Assembly: GCF_015645445.1 (NCBI RefSeq)
Contig: NZ_JADOGI010000060.1
Coordinates: forward strand, 1 to 49,749
Direction: 5' to 3'
DNA from: Nonomuraea cypriaca
GTDB lineage: Bacteria; Actinomycetota; Actinomycetes; Streptosporangiales; Streptosporangiaceae
Length of the DNA stretch: 49,749 nucleotides
The first letter of the stretch is position 1; every line of letters starts with the position of its first letter. Below the pieces are notes generated by a model. That model did no database searches, was not told where the DNA came from, and was given only the letters and a program-made list of their open reading frames with translations. Of this stretch, positions 17,442-25,776 are shown piece by piece. A program made the position numbers and the translations under genes.

Positions 17442-18080
17442 TCAGGCCGACCGAACTGCAGGTGCCTCGGCCAGGTAGCCATCGGCCACCAGCGCGACGC
17501 GGAGCTTCTTCCGGGCGTCGAAGAGCACCTTGTACAGGGCGTTGTGGGTCGAGCCCAGCTCGTCAGCCAGAACATCCATCGGCATGCCGTTGAGGACCGT
17601 CGCGGCGAACACAAGCCGCTGGCGATCGGACAGGTTCTCTTCCACCGCAGATGAGACGGCGGCCGCGAACTCCCGGACTTGCGCCTCGTCCTCGGGGCCG
17701 ACCTCGAACCGCGAAGCGATCTTGGACCAATCCTCTTGTTCGTAGGGAACCTCGTGGCGACGCCAAAAGTGGCGGTTCATCTTGGTGGCCACGTTGAAGA
17801 TCGCAAACTTGCTCGCCCACGTGGTGAACCGTGCCTCACCTCGAAATTTGTCCAAACGCTCGGTGATGGCCATCAGCGCGTCCGCGGCGGCCTGGTGGGC
17901 GATGTCCTCGAGTTCTGGGCCGTCCAGCTTGAGGAGGGGGGCGCGTCGACGTGCCTCAGAATTCGCGACGCGGAGCAGCAAGGGATACAACTCGGCGCAT
18001 GTCGTCTCTCTCTGTGGGCCTGCAGCGGCGAGATCCCGCACCCACCGGCGGTTCTCTCGATCGATCTCTGCGTCGTCCAC
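17442..18080 (-). CDS. ECF-type RNA polymerase sigma factor
   Basis: The 212-aa protein has region 2 near residues 50-115 (DIAHQAAADALMAITERLDK, FRGEARFTTWASKFAIFNVA) and region 4 near 145-205 (LSDRQRLVFAATVLNGMPMD, LADELGSTHNALYKVLFDAR). That is the layout of sigma-70 group 4 factors, which direct polymerase to stress promoters. The promoter at 18156-18183 has the 16-bp palindrome exactly between -35 and -10, so it is probably repressed by the palindrome-binding regulator. A zf-HC2 anti-sigma gene lies upstream on the same strand. The C-terminus VALVADGYLAEAP is echoed at 31235-31300. Confidence 0.87.
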   Translation of the reverse strand: MDDAEIDRENRRWVRDLAAAGPQRETTCAELYPLLLRVANSEARRRAPLLKLDGPELEDIAHQAAADALMAITERLDKFRGEARFTTWASKFAIFNVATKMNRHFWRRHEVPYEQEDWSKIASRFEVGPEDEAQVREFAAAVSSAVEENLSDRQRLVFAATVLNGMPMDVLADELGSTHNALYKVLFDARKKLRVALVADGYLAEAPAVRSA

Positions 18081-18155
18081 TGCAACCTCTTTCGCCAGAG
18101 CAGCACAGCCATGTACGCGCTGGTCAGGTCACTCCCGACACCACGCCTAAGTCAC

Positions 18156-18183
18156 TTTATACTGGACGATTAAGTCCACACAA
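18156..18183 (-). promoter_or_regulatory. Sigma factor promoter with operator in the spacer
   Basis: Minus strand: TTGTGT (18183-18178), 16 nt, TATAAA (18161-18156). The palindrome TGGACGATTAAGTCCA (18163-18178) fills the spacer. A repressor bound here would block polymerase. A weaker second site, TGGACTGTATCGACCA, is at 18216-18231. Confidence 0.6.
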
Positions 18184-18356
18184 ATGACCCACATAGGAGC
18201 TCACCAGAAGGTACTTGGACTGTATCGACCAACATGTGGACTCGAAGCGCTCCGCCTGCGCGTCTTGGCCACAGCGCCAACAGAGACTCGAGTTACCGGC
18301 TTGCCGGCGCGGCGTCCGGGTCTGGAACCCGCCTCTCGTGGGTCCTCACCATCGTG

Positions 18357-18635
18357 CTACGGCGGGCCCGGCTGAGAAGAGGCTGGGCCTGTGAGCGCCG
18401 ATAGCAGGCCCTCCAAGTCTTGGGCGCATGGACCGCAGGCCAGAAAGTGCGCATGAACGCCCCGGAACCGCTCACGCGGGTCGTTGCCCGCAGCAAGCAG
18501 CTCCGCGTAGAGGTCCAGCATCTCCATGGCTTCGTCGCAGCCGGCGTCGCGCGGATCGGTCCGGAGAAAGGCGTCTAGTCGAGCCCAGTGATCACTCCGC
18601 TGATCGCCGGATGCGTTCTGCGCTTTGTTATCCAC
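18357..18635 (-). CDS. zf-HC2-type anti-sigma factor
   Basis: The 92-aa protein has CDEAMEMLDLYAELLAAG near residues 34-51 and the zinc-binding HAHFLACGPCAQDLEGLL near 65-82. This H-x3-C-x2-C pattern, with an upstream Cys, is that of zinc-finger anti-sigma domains. Such proteins hold an ECF sigma factor inactive and release it on thiol oxidation or another signal. There is no membrane segment, so it would be a soluble redox-type anti-sigma. It lies upstream of the ECF sigma gene rather than downstream, with a separate promoter between them, so the pairing is likely but not certain. Confidence 0.72.
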   Translation of the reverse strand: MDNKAQNASGDQRSDHWARLDAFLRTDPRDAGCDEAMEMLDLYAELLAAGNDPRERFRGVHAHFLACGPCAQDLEGLLSALTGPASSQPGPP

Positions 18636-18913
18636 GCGTCCACCTCGGTTGATTCATGCCTTGGATGCCTGCCAGAGTGTCCAGCCAACGAGAAGCACTT
18701 CCCATCTTCTTGGAGTCGCGCGGTCTGCTCCTGGCCTGGCCGTTTCGGTGTTGTCGATTGCAGTGATCTCGGGGTGAGGCATCGAAGGCAGGTGATCATC
18801 AGTAGCCGCACCAGCTGGTTACCCAACGGCTTCTGTCCGGGAACACCAGCTGGAATGTCTGCCTCAACAGTGCCCAGAGGGATGCAGATCTCCTCAAAGG
18901 GCAATTCGTTCCA

Positions 18914-19422
18914 TCAGCTGGCGTGTTCTTCGTGGGGCAGCTGCCACTGAGGTCGACGTAGTGGCAGGTGTAGCCGTTGGGATGCTTGATCAAGTAGTCC
19001 TGGTGCTCAGGCTCTGCCTCCCGGAACGTCCCGGCAGGGATCACCTCCGTAACGATCTTGCCGGGCCACAGACCGCTGGTCTCGACGTCTTTGATCGTGG
19101 CGTTGGCGATATCGCGCTGTTGCTCGTTCTGGTAGAAGATCGTCCCGACGTCATTGCCCTGCCTGTTCAGGGTCGTCGGGTCGTGGACCTGGAAGAAGAA
19201 CTCCAGCAGTTCGCGGTAGGTGATCTGCAGCGGGTCGTAGACGATCTCGACTGCTTCGGCATGGCCGGGATGGTGCCGATAGGCGGGGTACTCGTTCTCG
19301 CCGCCGGTTACCCGGGTCGACACCACCCCGTCCTTCTTGCGCAGCAGGTCCTGCATGCCCCAGAAGCAACCGCCGGCCAGGACCGCAGTCTCGGGTTGTT
19401 AGTTCACCCCGCACGTGGTCAT
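18914..19422 (-). pseudogene. msrA: Peptide methionine-(S)-S-oxide reductase MsrA, disrupted
   Basis: The ATG at 19420-19422 overlaps the msrB stop (ATGA), but codon 8 is TAA. Behind it the protein continues in the same frame as ETAVLAGGCFWGMQDLLRKK, with the catalytic GCFWG motif, then HAEAVEIVYDP, LLEFFFQVHDPTTLNRQGND, EPEHQDYLIKHPNGYTCHYV. Two residues of the usual RVGYTGG loop are missing (RVTGGENEYP). The final RPQWQLPHEEHAS tail lies in another frame because one base is lost after TACGT, ending at 18914. No ATG/GTG/TTG lies between the stop and GCFWG. MsrA would reduce S-methionine sulfoxide; here it is probably non-functional. Confidence 0.88.
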
Positions 19423-19901
19423 GCGACACCTCCCCCGGATGCCGCCGGGCCGGGAGCCGCGTCGAACAGGTGCGCGTACTGGCCATAGCCTTCGGTCTCG
19501 AGGTCCTCGGCGGCGATGAATCGCAGCGAGGCAGAGTTGATGCAGTAGCGCATGCCACCCGCATCGGCTGGGCCGTCCGGGAAGAGATGGCCGAGGTGGC
19601 TGTCGCCGTGTGCCGAGCGAACCTCTGCCCGGACCATCCCATGGCTGGTGTCGCTGCGCTCTACGATGTTGCCCGGCTCGAGCGGGATGGTGAAACTGGG
19701 CCAGCCCGTGTGACTATCGAACTTGTGGACCGACGCGAATAGCGGTTCGCCTGAGACCACATCGACGTAGATGCCCGGCTCCTTTGAGTTCCAGAACTCG
19801 TTTTCGAAGGGCGGCTCGGTGACGTCGTCCTGGGTGACCGCCCGCTGTCGTGGCGTCAGTCGCTCGACTGCCTCGGGCGTGCGCTCATATGTCTGTGCCA
19901 T
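19419..19901 (-). CDS. msrB: Peptide methionine-(R)-S-oxide reductase MsrB
   Basis: The 160-aa protein starts MAQTYERTPEAVERLTPRQR behind a GAGGAGC site. It carries the MsrB motifs KFDSHTGWPSF near 60-70, RSAHGDSHLGHLFPDG near 96-110 and MRYCINSASLRF near 117-128. Cys120 is the catalytic residue and the only cysteine. Both zinc-binding CxxC pairs and the usual resolving Cys (CGW, here HTGW) are absent, so this is a one-Cys form that must be reduced directly by thioredoxin or another thiol. It repairs R-methionine sulfoxide in oxidised proteins. It overlaps msrA by ATGA, and a thioredoxin gene is 1.6 kb upstream on the same strand. Confidence 0.94.
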   Translation of the reverse strand: MAQTYERTPEAVERLTPRQRAVTQDDVTEPPFENEFWNSKEPGIYVDVVSGEPLFASVHKFDSHTGWPSFTIPLEPGNIVERSDTSHGMVRAEVRSAHGDSHLGHLFPDGPADAGGMRYCINSASLRFIAAEDLETEGYGQYAHLFDAAPGPAASGGGVA

Positions 19902-20004
19902 CGTTCTAGCTCCTCGCTGCGAGATTTGCCTTCTCGTGTTGTTCGCCAAGGAATCCGTGCTGCTCTGTGCTCGGACCTCGCGTGGCCGGGGATCTCTTTG
20001 AGGC

Positions 20005-20772
20005 CTAATTCCGGCCCGCCATGACGCCGCCGTCGACGTTGAGGATCGTGCCGGTGACCCAGCTGGCATCGTCGGAGAGCAGGTAAGTCACCGCAGAGGC
20101 AATGTCCTTGGGCGTTCCCACACGGCCGAGCGGGTGGAAGCCGTTGAAGCTGTCGAGCGTGGCCTCGAACTGGTCCTTGGGTACGAACGCCTCGTACAAG
20201 GGGGTCGCGACAACGGCAGGCGCCACGGCGTTGACGCGGATCTTGTGCTCCGCGAGCTCCATGGCCAGGTTGTGGGTGAGCGCATGGAGGGCCGCCTTGC
20301 CCATCGAGTAACCGGTCGCGGGGGTTGCGGCGATGGCTTGGTGGGCCCACATCGAGCCGATGTTGACGATGGCGCCTCCGCCGGCACTGATCATGCCTCG
20401 GGTGACGGTCTGGGTGAGGAAGAAGGCTGACCTGGCGAGCTCGAGGTAGGCGTCGTAGTCGGCGCCCTCGTAGTCGAGGAAGGCCTTGGGGATGAAGAAG
20501 CCGGCTGAGTTCACCAGGAGGGTGGCATCAGCGTGCTCGGCCGCCAGCGTGTCCTGGACCCGCCTGACGTCGTCACGGTTGGCAAGATCGGCAGTGATGC
20601 CCCATGCCTCCCCGCTCTTGGACAAGGTGTTGACGGTGTCGTCCACGCGGGCCTGATCGCGGCCGATGATGACGGCCGAGCCGCCGGCCGCGATGACGTC
20701 TTCAGCACTCTGCCGTCCCATGCCGCTGCTGCCGCCGACGGCGATCAGTTTGCGGCCTTCGAAAGCACCCAT
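20005..20772 (-). CDS. SDR family oxidoreductase
   Basis: The 255-aa classical short-chain dehydrogenase has an NAD(P)-binding GGSSGMGR near residues 13-20, NSAG at 88-91, catalytic Ser at 140 (NIGS), and Y155-x3-K159 (GYSMGKA). GRDQ after strand 2 suggests NADP(H) preference. The C-terminus (LLSDDASWVTGTILNVDGG) is standard. The substrate is unknown; in this setting it may reduce a reactive carbonyl or quinone. It lies 103 bp upstream of msrB on the same strand and could be cotranscribed with it. Confidence 0.9.
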   Translation of the reverse strand: MGAFEGRKLIAVGGSSGMGRQSAEDVIAAGGSAVIIGRDQARVDDTVNTLSKSGEAWGITADLANRDDVRRVQDTLAAEHADATLLVNSAGFFIPKAFLDYEGADYDAYLELARSAFFLTQTVTRGMISAGGGAIVNIGSMWAHQAIAATPATGYSMGKAALHALTHNLAMELAEHKIRVNAVAPAVVATPLYEAFVPKDQFEATLDSFNGFHPLGRVGTPKDIASAVTYLLSDDASWVTGTILNVDGGVMAGRN

Positions 20773-21543
20773 GCTTCTTCACTCCTTTGCGATGCGGCTC
20801 GTGCCGCAGTTGGCTTCTGAACTAGAGATCCTGCTGGTATGTCTTGGTGAGTGACAGGCTCGCGACAGTTCTTACGTGCCAGGTCGTCGGAGGTCTAGAG
20901 GCCAGCCGGCATCTCGCTACGCGACGCGCGGATGACCGGAGACGACCCGGGGAAGAAGCCGGATAGGCCATTACGATCAGGCGGGCCCGTGCCCGACGGG
21001 ACTGCGGAAGGCCGACCACACGGCCGTCGAGAACGACAACGTCCAGACGATCGCGCCGGTGACCGGGGCGACCCGAAGGAGCCACTCCGGCCTCGTGAGG
21101 CCGCCGCAGTCCGCGACCAGAACAGGCACGGCGCGGCGCCATGCAGCGCCGATGCCGTCAGCCGCGCCCCGGCAGCCCTGCATCGGCCGGCCCCTCACCT
21201 GAGCCGGACGCGCGTCCTGGTCGATCAGGTGCCAAGGCGCCATCGGGTAAGGATCCCGGCGCCCTCTCTGTCAGACTCTCGTGAGACCTGGAGACGAAGT
21301 AATCTACTGTGACTCAAGCAGGGCCGCCGTACGACGAGCAGTACGGATGCTACCTGCCCCATGTTGAGCGCCCCACCTCGGGCTACGCGCGTGCGCTGAC
21401 TCCACCCTCGACACCAGCGGTGCTCCAGCGAGGTTATCCCGTCCAGATCGATGCCTCGGCGACCGCTCAACCATGACCGCCTCCGCTGACGGGGTCGTGC
21501 ATCACTGTGGAGGAGTGCACACCCTGTGACGCTTATGGTGCGT
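20773..21543. other. Gene-free stretch between SDR and thioredoxin genes
   Basis: About 770 bp. A short minus-strand frame near 20977-21130 contains a hydrophobic run (GAIVWTLSFSTAVWSAF) but has no family resemblance, no ribosome site and odd composition. I see no gene. It may hold remnants of a membrane protein. Confidence 0.5.
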
Positions 21544-21879
21544 CTAGGAGCCGCTGATGTAGTCGGCGAGCTGACGCTCGAGCTCGTCCTTTGGGTGGGC
21601 ACCGACGATTGTCTTCGCCAGGCTGCCATTGTGGAACACGGCGATGGTTGGGATGGCCATGACGTTGTATCGTGCGGCGGTCTTGGGGTTCTCGTCGACG
21701 TTGAGCTTGGCGACAGTGAGTTTGTCCGCATGCTCTGCGGCGATCTCGTCGAGGATCGGCGAGACCATCCGACACGGGCCGCACCACACAGCCCAGAAGT
21801 CGACGACGACAGGGGAATCTGCCGCCAACACCGACGTCTCGAACGAGTCATCGGTCACCGTGATCGGCTGCGTTTCCAT
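21544..21879 (-). CDS. trxA: Thioredoxin
   Basis: This is a 111-aa protein with the thioredoxin fold and the active site WCGPC at residues 32-36 (VVVDFWAVWCGPCRMVSPIL). The cis-Pro is in AIPTIAVF near residue 77 and the usual helix 4 ending is ELERQLADYI. It reduces disulfides in the cytoplasm, and MsrA/MsrB are classic clients. The ATG at 21879 is preceded by GGAGGTAGAGC, a strong ribosome site. It lies between the encapsulin remnant upstream and the SDR/msrBA genes downstream on the same strand, suggesting it supplies electrons to the repair enzymes. The frame is intact. Confidence 0.95.
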   Translation of the reverse strand: METQPITVTDDSFETSVLAADSPVVVDFWAVWCGPCRMVSPILDEIAAEHADKLTVAKLNVDENPKTAARYNVMAIPTIAVFHNGSLAKTIVGAHPKDELERQLADYISGS

Positions 21880-22100
21880 CTTGCTCTACCTCCGTTTGGC
21901 CTTGGAAATCTGCGGTGCGCAGAACCTCTACCCCGGTCGGGTCTCACCGAGACGACACCTGCCGTTCGAGCGTGCCACCGGGATCCGCGTCACACACCTA
22001 GTTGGTGACTGCGGGCTTGGACGGTCTTTCGACCTGCGGCGTTTTTGTTGGCTGGGCCACAGACGCATCGCATCTGCCGCCAAGGTCACGCACGCCAGGG

Positions 22101-22905
22101 TCACGCCTTGTCGCTGGTCAACGCGATGCCTGTCTCAGCCGTGTGCGGGATGAAGGTCAGCGACTCTTCGAGGTAGAGCTGGATCTGCGCGGCGTCGTGG
22201 GAGAGGTAACCGACCGACAGGTCCTGTCCCAGGTGCAACGTGTATTCCCCGCCCCGCATCGAGAGCAGGATGGCCCCGTCGAGCGCTGGGGCCCACAGGA
22301 TCTCGCCTCGACGAGCCGAGTCAGGTGGTCGCGGATGGGGTGACCGTGGTCGGTCTCCTCTGAGACTGTGGTGTAGAGGTCTGCTGAGAGAAGGAGAGCG
22401 TAGGGGCCGCCCACGCCGGCGAGCCTGAGTGCGCTCATGGCTCGGGCGACCGAGTCCGGGAGCTCCTTCGGGTCAGAGGAAAGGGTCAACGGCCGATGCG
22501 AGCTGACGGCTGTGATACCTGAGATCCCGCCATCGGGGAAACCATGGAAAATAGTGCGATCCTCCGCCTCAGCGGCCTTCTGAGCTGCATCCTTCACCGG
22601 CTGCCAGTCGGAGTCTTTGGCGCCCCGATCGACATCGTCGACCGCGGCCCTCGTGACGGTGAACGGGATGCGGAACTCGACCATCAGCTGCGCATGGCGT
22701 TGGTGGGCAGTGACACCCTCGACTGGTTCGTCCAGTCGACGAACGTGGCCCGTTCCGACAGCGGAGAGCTCAGCTCCGGCGGGTCCGTCGACGTCGACGA
22801 CCCGGCGCCCGCAACCCATTGGGTGAAGGTGCGTCGCGCCTCTTCCTCGATCTGCACCCACGCGGCGTCTGAGATCGGGGCGAGCTCTCGATGCAGGTTG
22901 TTCAC
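22101..22905 (-). pseudogene. Family 1 encapsulin shell protein, two frameshifts
   Basis: The GTG at 22903-22905 (GGAG before it) opens NNLHRELAPISDAAWVQIEE, the canonical encapsulin N-terminus. After TQWVAG (about 22810) the protein continues in another frame: RRVVDVDGPAGAELSAVGTG, DWQPVKDAAQKAAEAEDRTI, RLAGVGGPYALLLSADLYTT. After RLVE (about 22300) it shifts again to GEILWAPALDGAILLSMRGG, YTLHLGQDLSVGYLSHDAA and a tail ending at 22101. Joined, it is full length, about 268 aa. Encapsulins are HK97-fold shells that enclose enzymes carrying a short C-terminal tag. The start overlaps the DyP stop as GTGA. Either the gene is dead or the read has two indels. Confidence 0.9.
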
Positions 22906-24018
22906 GATTTGCTACTCCTATTCAGGCTGCCGATCCCGAGGGAGTCCGTCCTGATCACAGCGAGGGGCTTTCCTGTCGGGGCTTCGGCTATCGGAGCACG
23001 GGTCGGTGGCGGCGCGGTTGTTGGGTGGCCGGTTGGTTCTTCGTCCGTGATCGCGGCCGGAGGGGTCGGACTTGGCCGCGCGAGGAAGTCAGCTGGTGGC
23101 GCGAAGAAGAGGCAGCCGGTCACAGCAGTGGAGAAGTCGAGGATGCGGTCCGTGTTCCCGGTGGGCTCGCCCACGAACATCCGATGCAACATGCGCTCGA
23201 TGACGCCAGGATCAGCGGTGTATCCGATGAAGTAGGTGCCGAACTCGCCAGCGGCTGCGGTTCCAAAGGGCATGTTGTCTCGAACGATCTGTCGGGCTGT
23301 GCCGTCGGGATCGATGATCGTCGTGGCTGCGACATGAGAGTTCGACGCCTTGGCGGCGTCGGGCAGCTCGACGTCCGAGAGCTTCTCCCGACCGACGATC
23401 TGCTCCTGCTCGGCAACCGAAAGGCGCTCCCATGCTTCAAGGTCGTGGAGGTATTTCTGGACAATCACGTAGCTCCCGCCCGCGTACGCCGGATCCTCTG
23501 CACCGACCAGCGCGACCGCTGACGCCTCCCGGTCCGATCGGGGGCTCTCGGTTCCGTCGACGAAGCCCAGCAAGTCACGCTCATCCCAGTAGCGGAAGCC
23601 GTGCACCTCGTCGACAGGCTGAACGAGCCCATTGAGCGAGCGCAGGAGCTGGTGGCATAGCTCGAAGCAGAGGTCGAGGCAGAGGTCGAGGCGAGTGGCT
23701 CGGATGTGGAAGAGCAGGTCACCAGGGGTCGAGACCGCGGTGTGTTCGGCACCGGATATCGGGACGAAGGCGCGGAGGTGAGCCGGCCGGGGTGCGTCGT
23801 ACATGCGATCCCACAAACCGGCTCCGATGGCGGCGACACAGGTCAACTGGGCTTCGGGAACGCGGAAGCTGATCGCTCGAGTCAGGCCGCGACGTTCGCG
23901 AGGGACTCACGCACTTGTTCTTCACGGCCACGGCTGACCACCACGGTCAAGAAGATCGCGGCCTTCGCAGCGGCGCGAGGATCTCCTGGGCGAGATCTTG
24001 GAGGTTCGACTGTCGCAT
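22902..24018 (-). pseudogene. DyP-type heme peroxidase with encapsulin targeting peptide, frameshifted
   Basis: The best start is ATG 24016-24018 (MRQSNLQDLAQEILAPL). The frame breaks near 23970 before AAIFLTVVVSRGREEQVRES and again near 23885 before LTRAISFRVPEAQLTCVAAI. The rest is open: HLRAFVPISG, DEVHGFRYWDERDLLGFVDG (catalytic Asp in GFVDGTE), SNSHVA (proximal heme His), RDNMPFG and MFVGEPTGNTDRILDFS. The tail ends TDSLGIGSLNRSSKS, a family 1 encapsulin loading peptide (consensus SLGIGSLKR). DyP enzymes use peroxide to oxidise dyes and other substrates; inside a shell they detoxify peroxide. The stop overlaps the encapsulin start, so the two were coupled. Confidence 0.9.
23669..23692. 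repeat. 12-bp tandem duplication inside the DyP gene
   Basis: AGAGGTCGAGGC occurs twice in a row (23669-23680, 23681-23692). It gives the protein LDLCLDLCFELC where relatives have a single DLCFEL, an in-frame insertion of four residues in the helix before DEVHGFRY. Confidence 0.7.
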
Positions 24019-24045
24019 CTGTTGTTGGATGATCGGCTTGATTGG

Positions 24046-24351
24046 TCAGCTCTCGATCCGGATCTGGCGCACATCGAAAGCGACATAGCCACTGAAGTCG
24101 CGGCCGACACGGGCCGCCGCCGACTCCTTGATGTCCGGATAGGACCAAGCCCCGTCCCTGAGCACGGTTCCGCCGACCACGACGTCGTGATACTGCGCCC
24201 TCCCCTTCCAGGGACAGGTATAGGGAGTCGGGCTGTTGCGGAGCACACCGGCCACAACTGAGTCCGGCGGGAAGTAGACATTCCCCTCTATACCGACTAC
24301 CGCCTCGTTCGCGGCCTCGGCCACGACGGTCTCCCTAACCACTGCCTTCAT
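24046..24351 (-). CDS. DUF427 domain protein
   Basis: This is a 101-aa protein. The first half (GNVYFPPDSVVAGVLRNSPT) and the middle TPYTCPWKGRAQYHDVVVGG, then WSYPDIKESAA and DFSGYVAFDV, are the standard DUF427 core (PF04248). That fold is a small beta barrel of unknown function with a conserved Cys, Lys and Tyr. The gene ends 27 bp before the DyP start on the same strand, so it probably forms an operon with DyP and encapsulin. The start MKAVVRETVVAEAANEAVVG fits the family. It is intact. Confidence 0.85.
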   Translation of the reverse strand: MKAVVRETVVAEAANEAVVGIEGNVYFPPDSVVAGVLRNSPTPYTCPWKGRAQYHDVVVGGTVLRDGAWSYPDIKESAAARVGRDFSGYVAFDVRQIRIES

Positions 24352-24637
24352 CCGTTTCCCCTCATCGATCCTTTGCCTGGCCACATTCGCCCTCGTGACT
24401 GGCCGAGTGAGCCCCAGGAACACCCAGTCCGCCCCGTCGATGGCCTCTCCAAGTCGAGACCACCGGTTGAGGCGACGGGCCGTAGCCGGACGCTCGAGTT
24501 GGTGCAGTCAGAGCCCGCTTGCGCGTTCAGCTAGACGTTGGTGTCGGGAAGGGCTCTCCTTCTTACCCGTGTCTTGAGAACGCGCAGCCGGACGGATGAG
24601 GCGTGAGCTCATCGCGTTGGCCAGCCGGCGGTCGCGG

Positions 24638-24958
24638 TTAGGCGGGACCTGGGGTGGGCGGAAACAACCACGAGCTGGAGCCCGAGATGTTGAGCCACGT
24701 GCCCTGTGGTGTCCGGGCCACTCGGGCGACCATCGCCTCACACTCGCGACAGCGCAGCACAGTTCCCGGTCCGCCCAGGTAGGCCTGCAGCTGTCCGAAT
24801 GCTTGTGTGGCGCCACAGCTACCGCAGCGGACAGTGACGGTGGTCGGGTCGCTTGCGAGGATCCCGGCAAACTCGCCGGCAGCGGCGTTACCGTCCAAGA
24901 CCGCGCCTGACTCGGGGCCGTCTTCGTGGACGGCCGGGGTCGAGAGATCCGAGGTCAT
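24638..24958 (-). CDS. DUF6510 family zinc-ribbon protein
   Basis: This is a 106-aa protein with LDGNAAAGEFAGILASDPTT near residues 21-40, then two CxxC pairs: CGSCGATQAFGQLQAYLGGP and VLRCRECEAMVARV, and the closing GTWLNISGSSSWLF. This is the DUF6510 layout, a rubredoxin-like zinc ribbon common in actinobacteria next to flavin reductase genes. Its ATG overlaps the reductase stop (ATGA), so they are translationally coupled. It may act as a small electron carrier or a stabilising subunit; that is inference. Confidence 0.82.
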   Translation of the reverse strand: MTSDLSTPAVHEDGPESGAVLDGNAAAGEFAGILASDPTTVTVRCGSCGATQAFGQLQAYLGGPGTVLRCRECEAMVARVARTPQGTWLNISGSSSWLFPPTPGPA

Positions 24959-25776
24959 CGATCAACTCCTGTTGGTCCGAATCGTTCCGTGCGTATGCGA
25001 TCGTCAGGGTAACCCGTCTCGCGGAGCAGGCCTGTGGCGTGGTCAACGAAGCCAGAGGGGCCGCACACGTAGACTCGGGCCGCCAGAGGCTCCGGCCACG
25101 CGGACGAAGGTTGGATGTCCTCGACCGCGAGGTGTGAGGCGGGACGGGGGTGCCCGTCGGGGACCTTGCGCGTGTAGACGAGGCGCACTTCGGCGGACCC
25201 CGGCGCGGACAGATCGGCCGACATCTCTTCCAGTTCAGGCCCGTACATGAGGTCGCGAGGGCCGCGAAGCGAATACACGAGCATCGTCGGCGTCGAGTCC
25301 CCCTCTCGCTTCCGGGCTCGCAGCATGGTGACCAGCGGCACCACCCCTGATCCGCCGGCGATCAGGAGTACTGGGCCGTCCCCGATGGATGGGTCCCCCG
25401 GCTCCCAGACGAACCATCCACCGATGGGCCCGCGCACGTCGAGCTCGTCACCGATCTTCATGATCTCCGCCAGGTACGGCGAGACCTCGCCGTGGGGTAG
25501 GAGGTCGACGGTGACCGCGACGCGGTTGGGTGTGGCAGGCTCAGCCAACGAGTAGCTCCGTTGGGCCGAGTAGCCGTCCGCGGCTGTGAGACGTACGTCT
25601 ACGTGCTGACCGGGCAGATGTCCGGTCCAGCCGGGGACGCGTAGAGCAAGTGTCCGGGAATGCCAGGACTGCGAGTGCAGACCGATGAGCGTTGCCTTGC
25701 GCCAGTGATTCCCTGCCGGCGGAGTGGCTTCTACGGAGCTGTCGGCCGGGCCCTCGGTCGTGTTTGTGTCAGTCAC
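24955..25776 (-). CDS. Ferredoxin reductase-like FAD/NAD(P)-binding oxidoreductase
   Basis: The 273-aa protein has an FAD domain with RSYS at 73-76 and the GEVSPYLAEI loop near 97-106. An NAD(P) domain follows with LLIAGGSGVVPLVTMLR (138-154) and YVCGPSGFVD near 240. There is no 2Fe-2S domain, so it must pass electrons to a separate partner. The GTG start overlaps the stop of the molybdoenzyme gene by 8 nt, and its stop overlaps the DUF6510 start. The set molybdoenzyme, reductase, DUF6510 is a recurring actinobacterial trio. The reductase probably feeds electrons from NAD(P)H to the molybdenum centre, directly or through the zinc-ribbon protein. Confidence 0.9.
   Translation of the reverse strand: MTDTNTTEGPADSSVEATPPAGNHWRKATLIGLHSQSWHSRTLALRVPGWTGHLPGQHVDVRLTAADGYSAQRSYSLAEPATPNRVAVTVDLLPHGEVSPYLAEIMKIGDELDVRGPIGGWFVWEPGDPSIGDGPVLLIAGGSGVVPLVTMLRARKREGDSTPTMLVYSLRGPRDLMYGPELEEMSADLSAPGSAEVRLVYTRKVPDGHPRPASHLAVEDIQPSSAWPEPLAARVYVCGPSGFVDHATGLLRETGYPDDRIRTERFGPTGVDR

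Noticed and set aside
20977..21243. Minus-strand frame with a hydrophobic run as a possible membrane protein
   Set aside because: One hydrophobic stretch only, no family resemblance and no ribosome site.
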